Positions 43,847 to 56,553 of a stretch of 64,000 nt of DNA are shown in pieces (within the stretch, counting starts at the first letter, position 1; every line of letters begins with the position of its first letter). Made by a program: the position numbers and the translations under genes. Below the pieces are notes generated by a model that did not search any database, was not told the DNA's origin, and saw only the letters and a program-made list of their open reading frames with translations. The stretch comes from Pseudoneurospora amorphoporcata (Eukaryota > Ascomycota > Sordariomycetes > Sordariales > Sordariaceae), in assembly GCA_033297205.1 (NCBI GenBank), contig MU859151.1, forward strand, positions 62,001 to 126,000, in the 5' to 3' direction.

Positions 43847-45946
43847 CGAACCGGATTCAAGGAATTCTGCCAACTCTTCATCCGCGCTACCCCAGTTAAA
43901 GGTCTTCAACCCATCAATGGGGCTTAATTGCCCATCTTCATCGACGGGCTTCAACGCTTCGAGCTCCTCATCCATATCCTCATCCTCATCTTCATCATCT
44001 CCACCCGAATCTGAGTCGTCCTCATCCTCGTCCTCGTCGTTCCCAGTGGTAGCGGCGGTGGCAAAGCGGACCCTCGGCGGCGGCTTCAACCTCAGGATCC
44101 TCTTCTTCCCCGGCGGCGCATTCCCGCTGTCCGTATCGTCGGCATCGCTAACCGTCTCCGTCGCCTCGGCATCCTGCACCTTCTCGCTCAACTTCTTCTG
44201 CGCATCCTCCAGTCCTTCGATGAGGTAAGGCTTTTCGTCAACCACCTTCCACTCCGAGAAACACGCTGCCAGCCAGTCCTGATTGACAATCTTGATCTTG
44301 GGCAGGAAGCGTATCGCTTGTCTGACCTTCTTCGTCCGTGGCCTCTGGGAACTAACCACCAAGTGCGTCACGTCTCGTGTCACGGAGCTGCGCAGCTCTG
44401 CTCCGAAGCTGGCAACTTGAATCCCGATTTCGGATCGGTAGACGTCCATCCCTATCGGGACGATTCCCGAGAGGACAATTTTGCATCCGCTGAGCGCGTG
44501 GGATTTGAGGTTGGTGAGGATGGTGCCCACGTCCGGAATGGATTGAGTGTCGAGCGAGGATGGAGAGGACGAGTTCTGATCGTAAGCATCGAAAAAGGAC
44601 TTGTGGAGAGAGGTGAGGTGGTCTTGGAGGAAGACAAGTTCGCGGTCGTCGTCTTGAAGAACTTGGTGCCGGTGGTGAGGGGGTGGAGGAGTGGTGGACT
44701 CGGTGTTGCCGTTTTCTGGGGTGGCGGATGCCCTCTCGGCCTCTTCATCTTGTTTATCCTGCTGCTCCTGCAACGCCTGTAGGGGCCTGTCCTTGATCTG
44801 CTTCTCTAGCGTCTTCTCTTGCTCCTCGAGGGCCTTCTCCAGCGGCGGCTCTACCGTGGTGCTGTCCTCCTTGTCAGGAGCTGGCGCTGGCGCGATGCGC
44901 GCCAAACCACCGTTAGTGGTCGCCGCGCTCGGAGTAAGCAGATCCTGTTGCTTGGGCAAGAACCCAGAGTTGATATCACCGATTCCCTTGAAAAAGTCAT
45001 ATGGCGAGACCTTGATCAGATTGGGCCTGTTACGCGGCCACACGTCGGCTCGATCATCAATGATCACCACCATCTTGGTGCTGACGGGGAACAAGCGCTG
45101 CAGACTCTTGGCGTACATGTTGCCGTTCTCGTCACGGCTGATGACTCGGTTACCAAACAGCTTCTTGTCCGGGTCGACGATGCGCGCCACGTTCTGGGCG
45201 TAGGCACGAGTGCCCATGGTGTAGACGTGTAGCTCATACATGGTTGAGATCTTCTGGAGAAAGTCCTCGAGGCCTGGGCGCATCTTGATGTAGTACCAGC
45301 AGTTGTTGGCGACGCCGCGGGGGCCATCGTCCAGCTGGAAAGACTTGACGTTGCGAACGGATGGGTAGTTGGGGTTGGACGGGTCCTTTTGCCACTCGCC
45401 CACGGTCGGGTCGATGCAGGCGTGAATGATGGTCTGGTCCAAATCGACGACCAAGCTTAGCTTGCGGTGCTGGAGCAGACGGCGCTGGAGGGCGTTCTCG
45501 GTCTTTTGGGCTTGCGTCTCGCTGACGGTGAGGTGTGTCTGGTCGTGCACCATGTTGATGGGGGCGCGGTCCATGTCGCGGGACTCGGCGGCCCAGTTGA
45601 CCTCTGTCATGTCCTTGCCACAGATGGCGCAGAGACCACCGAATTGGACATCATGGGAGCACGACTCCTTGACCACCATGCAATCTTGATCTCTCGAGAT
45701 TTCTTGGCCGACCCGGATCTTCCACGCCTTGAGTTCGCCGTCCGAGGGCGAACTCCAGTCGGCGTACGTGGTCTCTTCCGCTTCCCATGTCTCGCCGCGG
45801 ATGTTGTCGCCGACGGTGCGCTTCCATTTGAACGAGTACTGGAAGAGCGCTTCCTTCTTCTTGATGGGCTGGTTGGGTTCTTTGTACAGCTTGGTGATGG
45901 TGATGGGATACCGCAGCCGGCTGCCCAGCTGGATTGTTTTGACCAT
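43310..45946 (-). CDS. fcp1: RNA polymerase II CTD phosphatase Fcp1
   Basis: A single exon of 878 residues. The FCPH catalytic motif DLDQT lies at 168-172 (Asp168 nucleophile, Asp170 acid/base, Thr172). It is followed by MRPGLEDFLQKIS, MGTRAYAQ and VVIIDDRADVW, the standard haloacid-dehalogenase set. A BRCT domain follows (CKIVLSGIVPIGMDVYRSEI through NQDWLAACFSEWK). The N-terminal part has Cys pairs (ESCSHDV, CAICGKD) and the biotinyl-like lead seen in Fcp1. The C-terminal third is acidic and low complexity with a poly-Asp run, and ends in an acidic GEGAEVQG stretch like the TFIIF-binding tail of the family. It removes phosphates from the polymerase II tail to recycle the enzyme in the nucleus. 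The ATG at 45946 is the first one before the conserved start. Confidence 0.95.
43813..43846. repeat. GTC triplet run encoding poly-Asp in fcp1
   Basis: About 11 pure GTC units (GAC on the coding strand) give an unbroken Asp run in the acidic tail of Fcp1. Confidence 0.9.
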
Positions 45947-47620
45947 TGTCGCGAATCGTGATTGTCGTCCTATGGGATCGGTCGGAGGATTGTGTCAAAG
46001 GGGAATTATCAGCTCAACTAGGAGGAATGAATGTTAGTATCATTCATCCACGGCAAGGTGACGCGCCACCGAGAGTAGGTAGTTCATTGTCAACTTACAG
46101 CGGGGCTTCCTGAGGAAATAAAAGTAGATGAGTGTCTGGTAGGACGAGTAAACCCATCGCGCAACAAGCGCGTGTAGTTTTCGGTGTCGCTGAAGTGGTT
46201 GATGGTGGTGGGTTGTCGTAGTATGGCGCCCGGTGATGTTTTGTTCTTCGCTTCCAGGTTGCGAATCGAATCGCGACTTTGCAGGCGACACTCTGCCCGA
46301 ATTGAAGATGGAAGAGAACGCTGAGGTTTAGTGGAAGTGTGACCACTGAACGCTGGACCTCTGAAGCTGCAGATTCAGAGTGGGGAATATTTCCTGATCC
46401 GGTCTAGCGCAGGAAGCTTTGCGGGTGGTCAAAGCTCTCAAAGGTACGCTACTCGATGTACCTGTACAACAAAAAGCAGCCTCAACCCCAACCACAAACC
46501 TCGACTTTGGAACTGAATGAAATTGAGAGTCAACCTGCGTTCAGTCCAAGACATTTGAAACATCTTTAATATGATAAATCATCTTAAGGGAAGTGACTAA
46601 CCTCAACCCGACTCACTCTTGTTCAGTCTCGAATAAGACAAGTGACGTAATATGCCCGTTCTCTGTGCTGTGCCCACGATGTTTTGGTCAAGAGTTCTAT
46701 GTGTGCGTGTATTGCGTGTGTCCAGTCGGGCGAGTTTGACTTCAGTGAAGCAAACTCAACTTTCTTCTCAGGGGATGGGAGCCGCGCCCTTTTTGTACCT
46801 CTGGCGGCTGATTTTGGGGAATTTCTCCAACTCCCAAGTGTCAATGGACCATGTCCAGACCAATCGGCTTCATGTCGCCCTATCGGAATCTGTGCTTCTC
46901 TGATCAGCGTGCGGTGTCAGCGTGCGGTGTCGCGGCATGTAGAGGTACAGATACATAGCAAAGCATCGTTGTATATAGTCACGGCTGGAGGCACTGACGG
47001 AGGAGACCGTTTGCGGGGTTGATACACGGACGTGCTGTGGCGTGAACTATCTTGAAGAATCCAGCTAGGTACACAAAGCTGGCCACGATAGTCTCGTCTA
47101 AAAGGTCCCGTGTGAGAGATAGAACTCCTCTGTTGGGAAATATGGCGTCCTTTGTGGCCTCAACTCGTGTGGCTTGAACCCGGAATTGGCACAATGCTGC
47201 CAGCAAGGAAAGGAGGCAAGTCACCAAGGCTACATGTACAATGCATGTTCCATTAACGAATATCATCTATTATTGACAGGATAACCAATGAAAAAATTCA
47301 GTCCTACTACCGTATTCTAGGAGTGCCATTGCCTGTACTAAGTATAATCCAAAGTAGGAGAAGTGCCGTGAGCAAGAAGTCGTTTCCATTAGTAATCCAT
47401 CCAAGCAGTACTCGTATCAAAACAACCGCGACGAGTTCCTTTACCATTACTCCAGCACGCCAGCCGTGGCATGAGCCAATGCTTCTGTCCGTTAGTCGTC
47501 CTTCCTTTTAGAAAGACCAAGAGGAAGAAAGAAAACACCAAGGAGAGACATCCCAGCTCACCATGTCCTGTGATCCATAGCTGCTATCCAATCCAAACCC
47601 AATCACCATCCCGACGTTCT
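45947..47620. other. Intergenic between fcp1 start and atg26 3' end
   Basis: This 1.67-kb stretch holds the fcp1 promoter and the 3' flank of atg26. Minus-strand frames of 80-95 codons at 46,040-46,346 and 46,979-47,266 have no motif. The first could be an upstream leader frame of fcp1. A duplicated GCGTGCGGTGTC occurs near 46,909-46,931. Confidence 0.4.
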
Positions 47621-50600
47621 CTAAACATACTTCACCCCGCCGGCTCCCTTCATCGCGCCCGGGCTAGTACAAGGTGGAGGAGGACTCAACACCCTACTTC
47701 CCAAAACTGCTTCCTTGCCAACTTTCACACCTCTCAAATCCGCAACCGTCTGACTCATCAAATCACTTCTCGACATGGACATCGAATCATCATCATTCCC
47801 TCCAACAAACGTCCAGCTCTCTTCCTCTTCATCGTCCGCGTCAATGTCGTCATCCTCTTCGGCTTGCTGATCTTGGTCATCCCCAGGAACCTTGGGCCTG
47901 GCGCCAGGTGTGGGCGTAGCAACACTACTCCTCCTCGACTGATGCTTCTGCCTCTTCAACGTGATCAAGTTCCTGGCGTAGTCCAAGTCGCGATAGATGG
48001 CCTGAATAGCGGTATCCACCCCCTTCTCAGCGCGGATCTGGCCTCCCAGCACCTCCGCCCTCGTCTGCATTTTGCTACTATGCGTCGCTTCCCACAGCGC
48101 CCTCGCAAAGCTCAAGACTCCCCACTTCTTGAGATATATCCCGACCCCAAGATCCTCGACTCTCCCCGCAAAGAAGAACTGATCGCCGAAAAAGGGGCGG
48201 ATGATGGTCGGGATACCAGCCCGCAGACTGGCACCAGTAGTCCCGGATCCGCCGTGATGCGCAGCAGCGTCGACTTGCTGGAAGAGCCAGTCGTGCGGAG
48301 CGGATTGGATCTGTAGAATCTCCGGAGGGAGGGTTGGCTCCGCCTCCTTGGGCTTATCAACCCCGTCGACTGCTGCTGCCGAGCGATCGGACCAACCTTT
48401 CGACAGAATGCAGCGCACGTCTGCCTTGCGGACGGCGTCGATGATCTCCTGTGTCATCTTGGCCGGGTCCGAAACAATAATACTGCCGAAACCAATGTAA
48501 ACCAGCTTCTTCTCGTCCGCCCGGGCCTTGGCAATGAAATCTGTCAACTCCTTGGGTGGCTGCCACTTGTCGCCTGCTTCATCGAGGAACCAGTACCCGG
48601 TGACGCGGATCCAGTCACTGTAGTCGATGGGAGGAGGTACCACAGACGGGGAAAAGTTGTAGAGGAAGGGAACCTTGTTCGGCTGCAGCTTCTCAAGGCT
48701 GGTGTTGGGCAAACCGAGGTACTTGTTCCTCCACCGGTTAACCTGATGCGCCGTGGCCTTCCAGAAAACATTGTCGAACATGACGTAAGTAATGTAGTTA
48801 TACGCGCCGCCCATCTTTTGCCCCGGCATTATAAAGGCATGAGGATATGCGCGCGTGCGGGTCCACGGCATGGTGAAGGCGCGGAAGTAGGGAATCCCAA
48901 GCGCTTCGGCGATGTGGATGCCAGCCATGGCCGACGGGGACTCGATGAGCAGGTCGCTCCCTTGGCAGGCTTCCCAGGCCGAGGTGAGTAGCTCGTCGAG
49001 CCAGCCGCGGAACTTGGAGTTGGCTTCGCGCAGGAAGGCGTATGTGAACGTGCCGTTCTCGATGCAGATGCGCATGAGTTCCGAAGGGTCACCCTCAACG
49101 GGGCCGAACTCGATCCCGTGGCTTTCGATCCAATCTTTGAACTCCCTGTGCGTGACGATCTTGGGGTGATGGCCTTCTTCCAGCAGCCTCTTGCAAAGGG
49201 CAATGTAAGGCTGGACGTCGCCGCGGGAGCCGATGGTCAAGCAGGTGATGCGCATGGGCTCGCTGGGCTTGAAGTTCAGGAACGAAGCCTTGGGGTCATC
49301 GAACAGTATCGTTGGGGCATCAGATACCCCGGATGCCTGTCGTGGAAGCTCGATCTCATGGTGAGGGAACTCTTCGTTTCTTGCCTGGTTGAGTGCGTCC
49401 CTCTCAGCTTCCGCTGCTTGCGCTTCCTCCGCCTCTTGCGACTCAGCCAGGAATCTCGCTGCATCCAAGCTTTGGATGATCGTAATAGCACAATCATCCC
49501 GGTTCTCCGCCTTGGCAAACTCAAAGAAGATCTCCTCATGGCCACGGATGACAACAACCAAGCCCGAGTACCCAAACCGGAACCCATTTTCTTTCTCGAC
49601 GGTCTCAATATCCTTCAAGGGCAGGATGAGCTTCGTCCGAGTGCCAGGCAGCAGACTGCGGAAGCAAAAGTGGCGGTTGCTGATATAAATTTTGCCGTAG
49701 AGGGGCAAAACCCTGACGATGAATCCAAAGTACGCAGCCTGCAGTTTCTCCGTCTCTGGCAAGGCAAAGTGAGCCTGGAAACGGGCTTCTGACAGGGCTC
49801 TCTCCTCAGGGTCATCCTCAATATCCTCCTCTTCGGGCCTCCTTCCACCGGGCTGATCGTAATGCTTCTTGCCACCCTTCCACATGCCAGATACCTTCTC
49901 GACATATCCCATAGACTCCGTCGCTAGAAGGTTGCTCATGCGCCTAGACTGCCGGTCCAAGTAGCCCATAAATGCGTTGGCCCTTTGCAATGGGTAATTG
50001 CCCATCATCGTAATGTTTTGCAGCGTGGGCGTCGAAGGACCACCTTCTGCTTCTGCCGTGTGGTCACCCATCTGGCCCGTGGTTGCTGCATGACGGGGTC
50101 CTTGAAGCCGGACCAAGCCCGCCGTGTGTTGACGCACAATCGGCGGTGCAGCGACCCCCTCGCCCTCTGTTGCCGCGCGCGTAGCTGATGCCGACCTACG
50201 GAAAATCGGGCTGTGAAACACATCGCTTCCTCTCAGGATCTGGCTGGCCGATTGATCTTCGCTACTTCCAGAGGCCACCAAGGCAGATAGACTTGCCTGG
50301 CTAGGGTCATCGAAGCTCTGGGCGTATGAGTCGGTACTAGCATGCGGCTCGTGGCGGGGTTTGCTGAACGATCTCCGGCCGTCTCCACGAAGGCTGCGGG
50401 GAGGCGATCCTGCGAAGCCTGCTGTGCCTGGGCTGGCATCGAAACTCCGTCGACTGAAAGGTCGGGTACCATCGAAGCTGCCCCTAAAATAATCACCGCT
50501 AGCACGAGAATTGGGGGAGGCGATCGGGATGGGTGAGACAGGGGAAAGCGTAGCCCTGACTCCTTCGTTGACTGTGCGAGTTTGTGGACTGCCGAGATTG

Positions 50601-52397
50601 TCACCATTGGCCCCGTCTCCTCCCACTCCCTTGGGGGCATCGTTCGCCCCCGAATCTTCGGGTGAAGAATCCTCGACGAGGACCTTGAGAACCTGGATGG
50701 CCTTCTTTCCGAAGCTGAAGAAGGAGAAGAAGTACTGGTGCTTGTTAGCAGGTGCACAAACGAGAGATCAGGCACTGATGGCTTACCTCGTCGATAGCAT
50801 ACGTCTCATCATTGTCGATGACGCGAATCTTGCAAGTATCCGCAAACTCCACCATCTGGGTTTCCTCGACGTCCAGAATATTCTTGATAGGAATGGAAAT
50901 CTTGACGCTGTCTCCATCATTGTGCGAGCGGAAGATGACTCGTTGTAGGCTCTTGACCCATTCCTTTGCACTCTGAGCGCTGTCGGCCTTGAAGTGGTAT
51001 GTTCGATGATGCGTGGTGACGGAGAAGTAGTTGCCTTCTTTCTCCTTGTCATTGACGCTGGCCGAAATACCGTATCGCAAGTCGATCTGGCCCGCAGGGA
51101 AGTAGTGATCTCTGGGATCCTGGTAGTAAGAGAGGACATCTCCCTTTAGGCGGAACCAGTAGCGGTTGTACTTGGGATTGCGCTTGCCGCTTTTCGATAG
51201 GTACCCGGACTTTGCGATCTCGTGCTGTGACAAACAATGTTAGCGACTGGCATTCGACCGTTTAACAGGCGGACGATGACCTACTGCCTTTTTGGGTAAG
51301 TGTGCATAGAAGGCAATGTGGTTCGCCGTGATGTACATGTAACCCTGGAGGAGAACATGTTGCAGCAGCCAGCAAGGGTACTCTTCAATAACCTCCTCGG
51401 CCCAGTCAAACTCGAAGATATCCTTCAGCTTTTGGGCAAGCTGTCCAGTTTCGCCGGCCTCATCACGACGATGTTCTCCCGACAATCTGTCGAGATCGAA
51501 ACTGGGTCGGGCTGCCATTTCGGCCCGTGCCTCGAGCATTCTGCTCATGAGAGGCGCCCCGTTCCCTTCTGCTCGGACGATCTCTATTGGCGGGGCAAGG
51601 CCGGGAGCCTTGGTTTCGTCTTTGTTTGATGGGGGAAGAGGAGAGGACGGGTCGGGATCGTCTTCTTCTTCTTCGATCTTGTTATCCGCCATCGCCGTGC
51701 CCTTGTGCTGTTTTGACTTGTTCGACCTGTGGGAACTTGAGAGTCGGGAGAGACCAGGAACCGATTGTAGAAGCTTGTGTCCAGATAGGCGTCGGCGGTG
51801 GGTGTTGCTTGGTCCTACGTCGGCTGTGCCACTTGCAGATGGCTTGTTGAAGACAACCGTCTGGCTTAATGCCTTTCGGGTGCCGGCAGTCTCGCGATTG
51901 CGTGCTGTGCCTTTGATGCCAGGGCCAGCAATGGTCATGGCCATGTGATCGTCTTCGTCATCCGAACTTTGGCCTTCGAACCGGTCATGGAAATCGACAG
52001 TGCTTCCAGCGGCAGCGATTAGCCCAAAGATGCTCTGGTTCATGTTCATGAACATTCGGCCCTGGGGCTGCAAGACATCCTCCTCATTGTCCTCTTCTTT
52101 CCCATTGTCTTTCAGCGGGTCGGGGAGCTCCATGGTGGGAGAGTGTGGCTGGTTACTGTCGCCGCGTAACCTCTGCAATTTCCTCGACATGCGGTGGGCC
52201 GCAACCTTTCGATGACTTGGGCGCTTCGTGAGTGCAGCTGGTCGTGCAGGACCAGGGGAGGCTTGGGCTTGTACTTTGGACGGCTTCGCGCGAGGTTGTT
52301 GCGACGAGGAGGATTCGGTGTTTGGCTGTGACTGAGGCTTCGAAATCGGAGGGGAGTCGAGTATGGGGCCCGATGACGTTGGTTGAGAAGACGCCAT
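47621..52397 (-). CDS. atg26: Sterol 3-beta-glucosyltransferase Atg26/UGT51
   Basis: Exons 52397-51285, 51224-50787 and 50734-47621 give 1,554 residues, with introns of 60 and 52 bp, both phase 0. Order of parts: a disordered Ser/Pro-rich N-terminus; a GRAM segment at the end of exon 1 (YPCWLLQHVLLQGYMYITAN); and a PH domain in exon 2 (KSGYLSKSGKRNPKYNRYWF). A Ser-rich linker of about 300 residues is next, then a second GRAM domain (about 830-940). The GT1 glucosyltransferase domain starts near residue 1010 (CLTIGSRGDVQPY), with the UDP-sugar site HHGGSGTTGASLRAGIPTI. It transfers glucose from UDP-glucose to ergosterol at membranes. In some fungi it is needed for pexophagy, in others not, so the autophagy role is not implied. 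The length is at the upper end for the family because of the linker. Confidence 0.95.
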
Positions 52398-54349
52398 TGC
52401 GGATCAGCCGAGTCAGGTAGGAGGATCGAGAGTTGATGAGGATGATTAGACGACGTGGTAATAATGGGGGCAGTCTGACTCGTAGAACTGAGGAAGAAGA
52501 AGCAGAGGTAAGCAGATGTAAGTGGCCGGCCGCACAGCACAAGTGCAAGAAGTGGACTGCAGGCAGGCAGCGGTTAGGCAGGTAGGAGGTAGGTACGCTA
52601 CATGCAAGCAGACAAACAAGCGAAGAGACAGTTGTAAGCGGCGACACAAGACGGCGCCAGGGCTATAGCCAACTCAGGTAGACAGATAGATGGGTGGTTT
52701 TCGATGATGTTCGGAGGAATGTTTCGATGACCCCGGGTGAAGCCAACCAAACCAAAGAGTCAACGATAACAACTTAACAACAAAAACAATGGAGGTGGTT
52801 CAGTTAGGTTCCCGTCGTCTCCAGTGTTAGTGTCATGCCCGCTCTGGACGGCTGTGATTGTGTAAGGTACAGCCACTGACAATCGCGTCGGTCAGCAACA
52901 CGAACTCTGAAGGTCTGAAGCCTGACTGGATAGGATAGGCAGAGAGGCAGAGAGGCAGAGGCAGAGGGTACCTCTTATCGTGGTACTCGGTTGCGCATAC
53001 GAGTGCCGATGTATACAGGTGGTCGGCGTATTCAGATGCCTGGGCTGTCCAAGAAAGACGGCAAGTGATGAATGGAAGGAACTGAAACAAGGCCTGGGAT
53101 GGAAAGTGACCGAGTGCGGGAGAGCGCGGGCGGTCGAGAACAGGAGCCCGAGCCCGGGCAACAGCAGCTGGCCAGGAAGGTGTCTGGTGGTGGAGCCCCA
53201 AGCTGGGGAAGGCTCCAGAAGAGTGGGTCATCAACAGAGCGATAAGATACGGATGGGTACCTTGATAGTCACCCTGGCTTCTTTTGACGTGATAGTGCGC
53301 CATAACCAACTCTGAGCGAACTCTAACAGATGTTCTGTATCAGAGGATACGGTTAATGTCACCATTGTGCAACAGCTGACTTGCACGTACATCCTCCTGC
53401 TCTGGACGGGTGACGGACACACCATGCTTTTTTTTATCTCGTAGAGTTTCGAGTCAGCCATTGTCAAAGCCTGAGAAGCACCAAGAGATGCAAGCCTAGG
53501 TATGATGCAGAAGCGACAACAAGCTTATCTCTTGCTCTTCCTGGATGAGTCAACACGCTAGCAACAAGGTGCAGTCAGACGTTGCAACACCCAAAGTCAT
53601 GTCGTGAGACGTGAGTCTGTGGCACTCAGTCTGGTGTTGTCATTTTTTGTGGTTGCAACCATTATCGTCAGAAGGCTTGTTGTCCCTGCCGGAGCATAGC
53701 ATCATACCGATCCCCGCTTTGGCTTCATTGGAGCTCGTTTCGAGGCGACCAATTGACACCCAAAATCAAATCTTGCAGTTTGTGCTGATTTGTGGGCTTG
53801 CTATGATATCAGGTAGGTATTTGGCTGGCAACGTTCGAGAGGTCCAAAGTTGTCCATCTCTGTTGCGACCTCACCATGGGTTTTACGATTTGCATGTGAT
53901 CCTCAGCCCATGGGTTGCCTGGTTGGAACAAGAGGCGTGGGAACAGTCCATGACCACCCATATTCGCGAAATTTGACCAAGCACAAGGAATGAAAAAGAC
54001 CTCCTATTCAGGTACACCTGAGACCTCACCGGCCGAGTGGTTACCCTACCGATCATGCCTACCACTCGTGTGACGCCAGTCAAGACACCGTGGCTTCAGA
54101 TGAACTGTCCAACCCAGCTTGAGGAAAACGAACAATCGTTGAGAGCATAGAACCCCCCCACCGCATTGACATCATCGCAATAAATGCCATGCCAAGTCCA
54201 AAACACTCGGTTATAGTCTCAAGTCTATTGACACCAACATCAAGTCATTCAAACATGGTATCATCGCAGAAACTCCTTCGTCCCGCAAACATGCAAAAAA
54301 CACACCACTAACAACATCCGGCGATCCAAAAACATCCACAACACAACCA
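52398..54349. other. Intergenic between atg26 start and cmr1 3' end
   Basis: There are 1.95 kb with no supportable gene. GAGGCAGA repeats lie near 52,940-52,965. The atg26 side has a long run of GCAGGCAGGTAGG-like sequence. A tRNA-like A box at 54,030 has no matching second half. Confidence 0.45.
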
Positions 54350-55968
54350 CTACTGCCACAAACACAATTTCCCACTCGCCGTCCCGCCGGCCACCCAGTC
54401 CTTGGTCGGGTGAAAGTGTGCAACCGCCGGCACCGCCGTGATCCCATCGCCTCCCAGCTGCGCCAACTGCTCTCCGTCCTCCGCAAAAACGTCCACGAAC
54501 CGATTCATGTTCCCAATGACAAACTTGTGCCACCCATCCTGTGGGTTCCTCTGCCACTGCGGCTTCAAGATCGTCACCCACCTGCCCGTCTGGTTGTTAT
54601 GCGGTATCTGCACCGTCGGCTGCATTTCCTTGGCCGCTATGTCGTGCCCGGCTTTCCACTCGCCAGCCGACGGGAAGCTGTAGATCTTGATGCGGTCGTC
54701 GTACGAGGAAGTGGCGATGGATCCCGAGGAAGACCAGGACGCGTGCGAGACGGAAAGACGCGATTCGTGCTCCCCTAGGAGGACGGGGTGGCGGAGGTCG
54801 CCCTTGCCGGTGATCTTGCGTAGGTCCCAGATCTTGAGGGTGCGGTCGAGCGAGGCGGTCGCGACGAGGTGAGGGTGTTGAGGGTGCAGGGAGAAACCGC
54901 CAATCTTTTGGTCGGTTAAGCCCCAAATTTCGGCCGAGGACGGTTTGGTGCGCTGGTCTTGTCGCCCTAGGGAGCCTTGCAAGGTGGAGAAGATGATGGT
55001 GTTCGGGTCGGTGGTCGGAATGTCAATGGCGGAGATGGGGAGGTCATCAGACGAAGAGGACGGGGCAAAGACCTCGGTCGAGACGCCCTTGTCCAGGTCC
55101 AGTTTGCGAATCGACGAGTCGTACGAGGCCGAGTAGATGGCATTGGAGTCGGTAGGCGAGAAGTGGAAGGAAGAGATTGTACGGGAATGGGTCTTGAACG
55201 CCGATATGATGGGGTTTGGATACTTGGCATCTTCGTCGTCGTCGTCGTCGATTTCGGGCGCGGGCTGGGAGGCATCGAACACGCCCATAGCGCCTTCTTT
55301 GTCGCCGGCGAAGATGATGGGCTTTTCTTCCGTGGGGTGGAAGCACATGGAATAGATTCGCTGGGGTACGAGTTTGATGTCTGTTGCAGCAGATTTGTTA
55401 GTCAAGGTCCATCATAGGGTTAGTTAGACGTACCATTGACTGCCCACTTCTCGTACAGCTTGAGTCCGCTCATGCGCAACCGCAAGTCCTTTAACCCCTT
55501 GTTCTTGGTATCCTTGACATGGTCGTCTGTGAATGTCCTCACACCAGGTTGCGCCCCTCGTACACCGAGGCCCTTCAAAAGCGCCAGGCCGTCGGCACTA
55601 TTTTCCCACTTGCGACCCTCAACGGTGATGTCGCCGAGGGTCAAGTCACCACTGACGCGCATCTTCTTGGCCTTGGCCTTTGCCGCTTCTGCTTCGTCCT
55701 CGACATCGCGTTTGCGCTTGAGAACTACTGAATCCGCTTCAAGGCCGGCGAGGCGACTGCTCTGGCGCGTGGGTCGGGCTGGTTCCTTTTTGACAGGTTC
55801 GCGCTTGACTCGAGGCGTGCTGGCGCGTTTGGGCTTGGGAGGCGCAGGCTTCGGGATGATCTTGTCCGCCGTGGTGCTGATGCCGCTCAGGATGGCATTG
55901 TTGGCGGCAATGTTCTCTAGGCGCTTGCGCTCGAACGCGCTCATGACGGGTTCCTTCTTGGGAGGCAT
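54350..55968 (-). CDS. cmr1: DNA damage-binding WD40 protein Cmr1 (WDR76 type)
   Basis: Exons 55968-55434 and 55380-54350 give 521 residues; the 53-bp intron has GTACGT and CAACAG ends. The N-terminal half is basic and Pro-rich (PKPAPPKPKR, RPTRQSSRLAGLEAD) with FERKRLENIAANNAIL. WD40 repeats follow, with SAFKTHSRTISSFHFSPTDS, ATASLDRTLKIWDLRKITG and the C-terminal AVAHFHPTKDWVAGGTASGK. The N-terminal ERKRLENI motif plus the DRTLKIWDLR blade identifies Cmr1. The protein binds UV-damaged DNA and chromatin, and gathers with misfolded proteins in an intranuclear quality-control site in yeast. The start at MPPKKEPV agrees with family N-termini; a longer frame upstream has no conservation signal. 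Confidence 0.92.
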
Positions 55969-56553
55969 CTTGGGCTCGGGACGATAGAAGGTGAGAAGGA
56001 CGGTTTGGTAAAGACAATGGAAGTATACAAATGGCTTATCCAAGACTTTACGCACGGGTAGGCCAGGCAGCAACGCAAATGTGGTATAGGGCGACAGATG
56101 GTCGCAATCAACATTGGAAATCAATTAGAAAAAAAACCAAAGGCGCGCCACGGGTCGCGTTTGACACAAGTCGGCGCACGAAATCACGGGACACTTTTTG
56201 CGTTGGTATGTATCTTGCACTAACGGTAGACCCTGCGATTATGCGGGGCTGATGTTAGCAATCCCCTGCAGTACAGTTAGCTGCACAGCTGCCACAGCAA
56301 GGGTTTTTGGTGGGGTACCTACTACTAGCTCCCGGGCAGGCAATTTTTGATGGCTTCCGAAATTTTGAATTTGAACCTTTTGACTTTGGCGTTTTCCTGC
56401 CTCGTCCCAACCATTGCTGCCCACCACCAACACCGAATATCACCAGCCTGCCGCCCTCGTGCTCGACACGACCCCTTGATAACAGTCCGCCGCAAAACAC
56501 CCCTTGGGAACGACAATTGCGATACTCAGCTCCGGCGAAACCGGACAACCGCC
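55969..56553. promoter_or_regulatory. Divergent region between cmr1 and the Mtf2-like gene
   Basis: There are 585 bp between two start codons that face apart. A plus-strand frame from ATG 56350 runs into the downstream gene, so part of this may be an alternative N-terminus. I read it as 5' leader. Confidence 0.45.

Noticed and set aside
53611..53976. 121-codon plus-strand frame upstream of atg26
   Set aside because: No motif, no codon bias, and other frames of similar size overlap it.
54025..54090. A-box-like GGCCGAGTGGTTA suggesting tRNA-Ser/Leu
   Set aside because: No T arm, no acceptor pairing and no poly-T follow.
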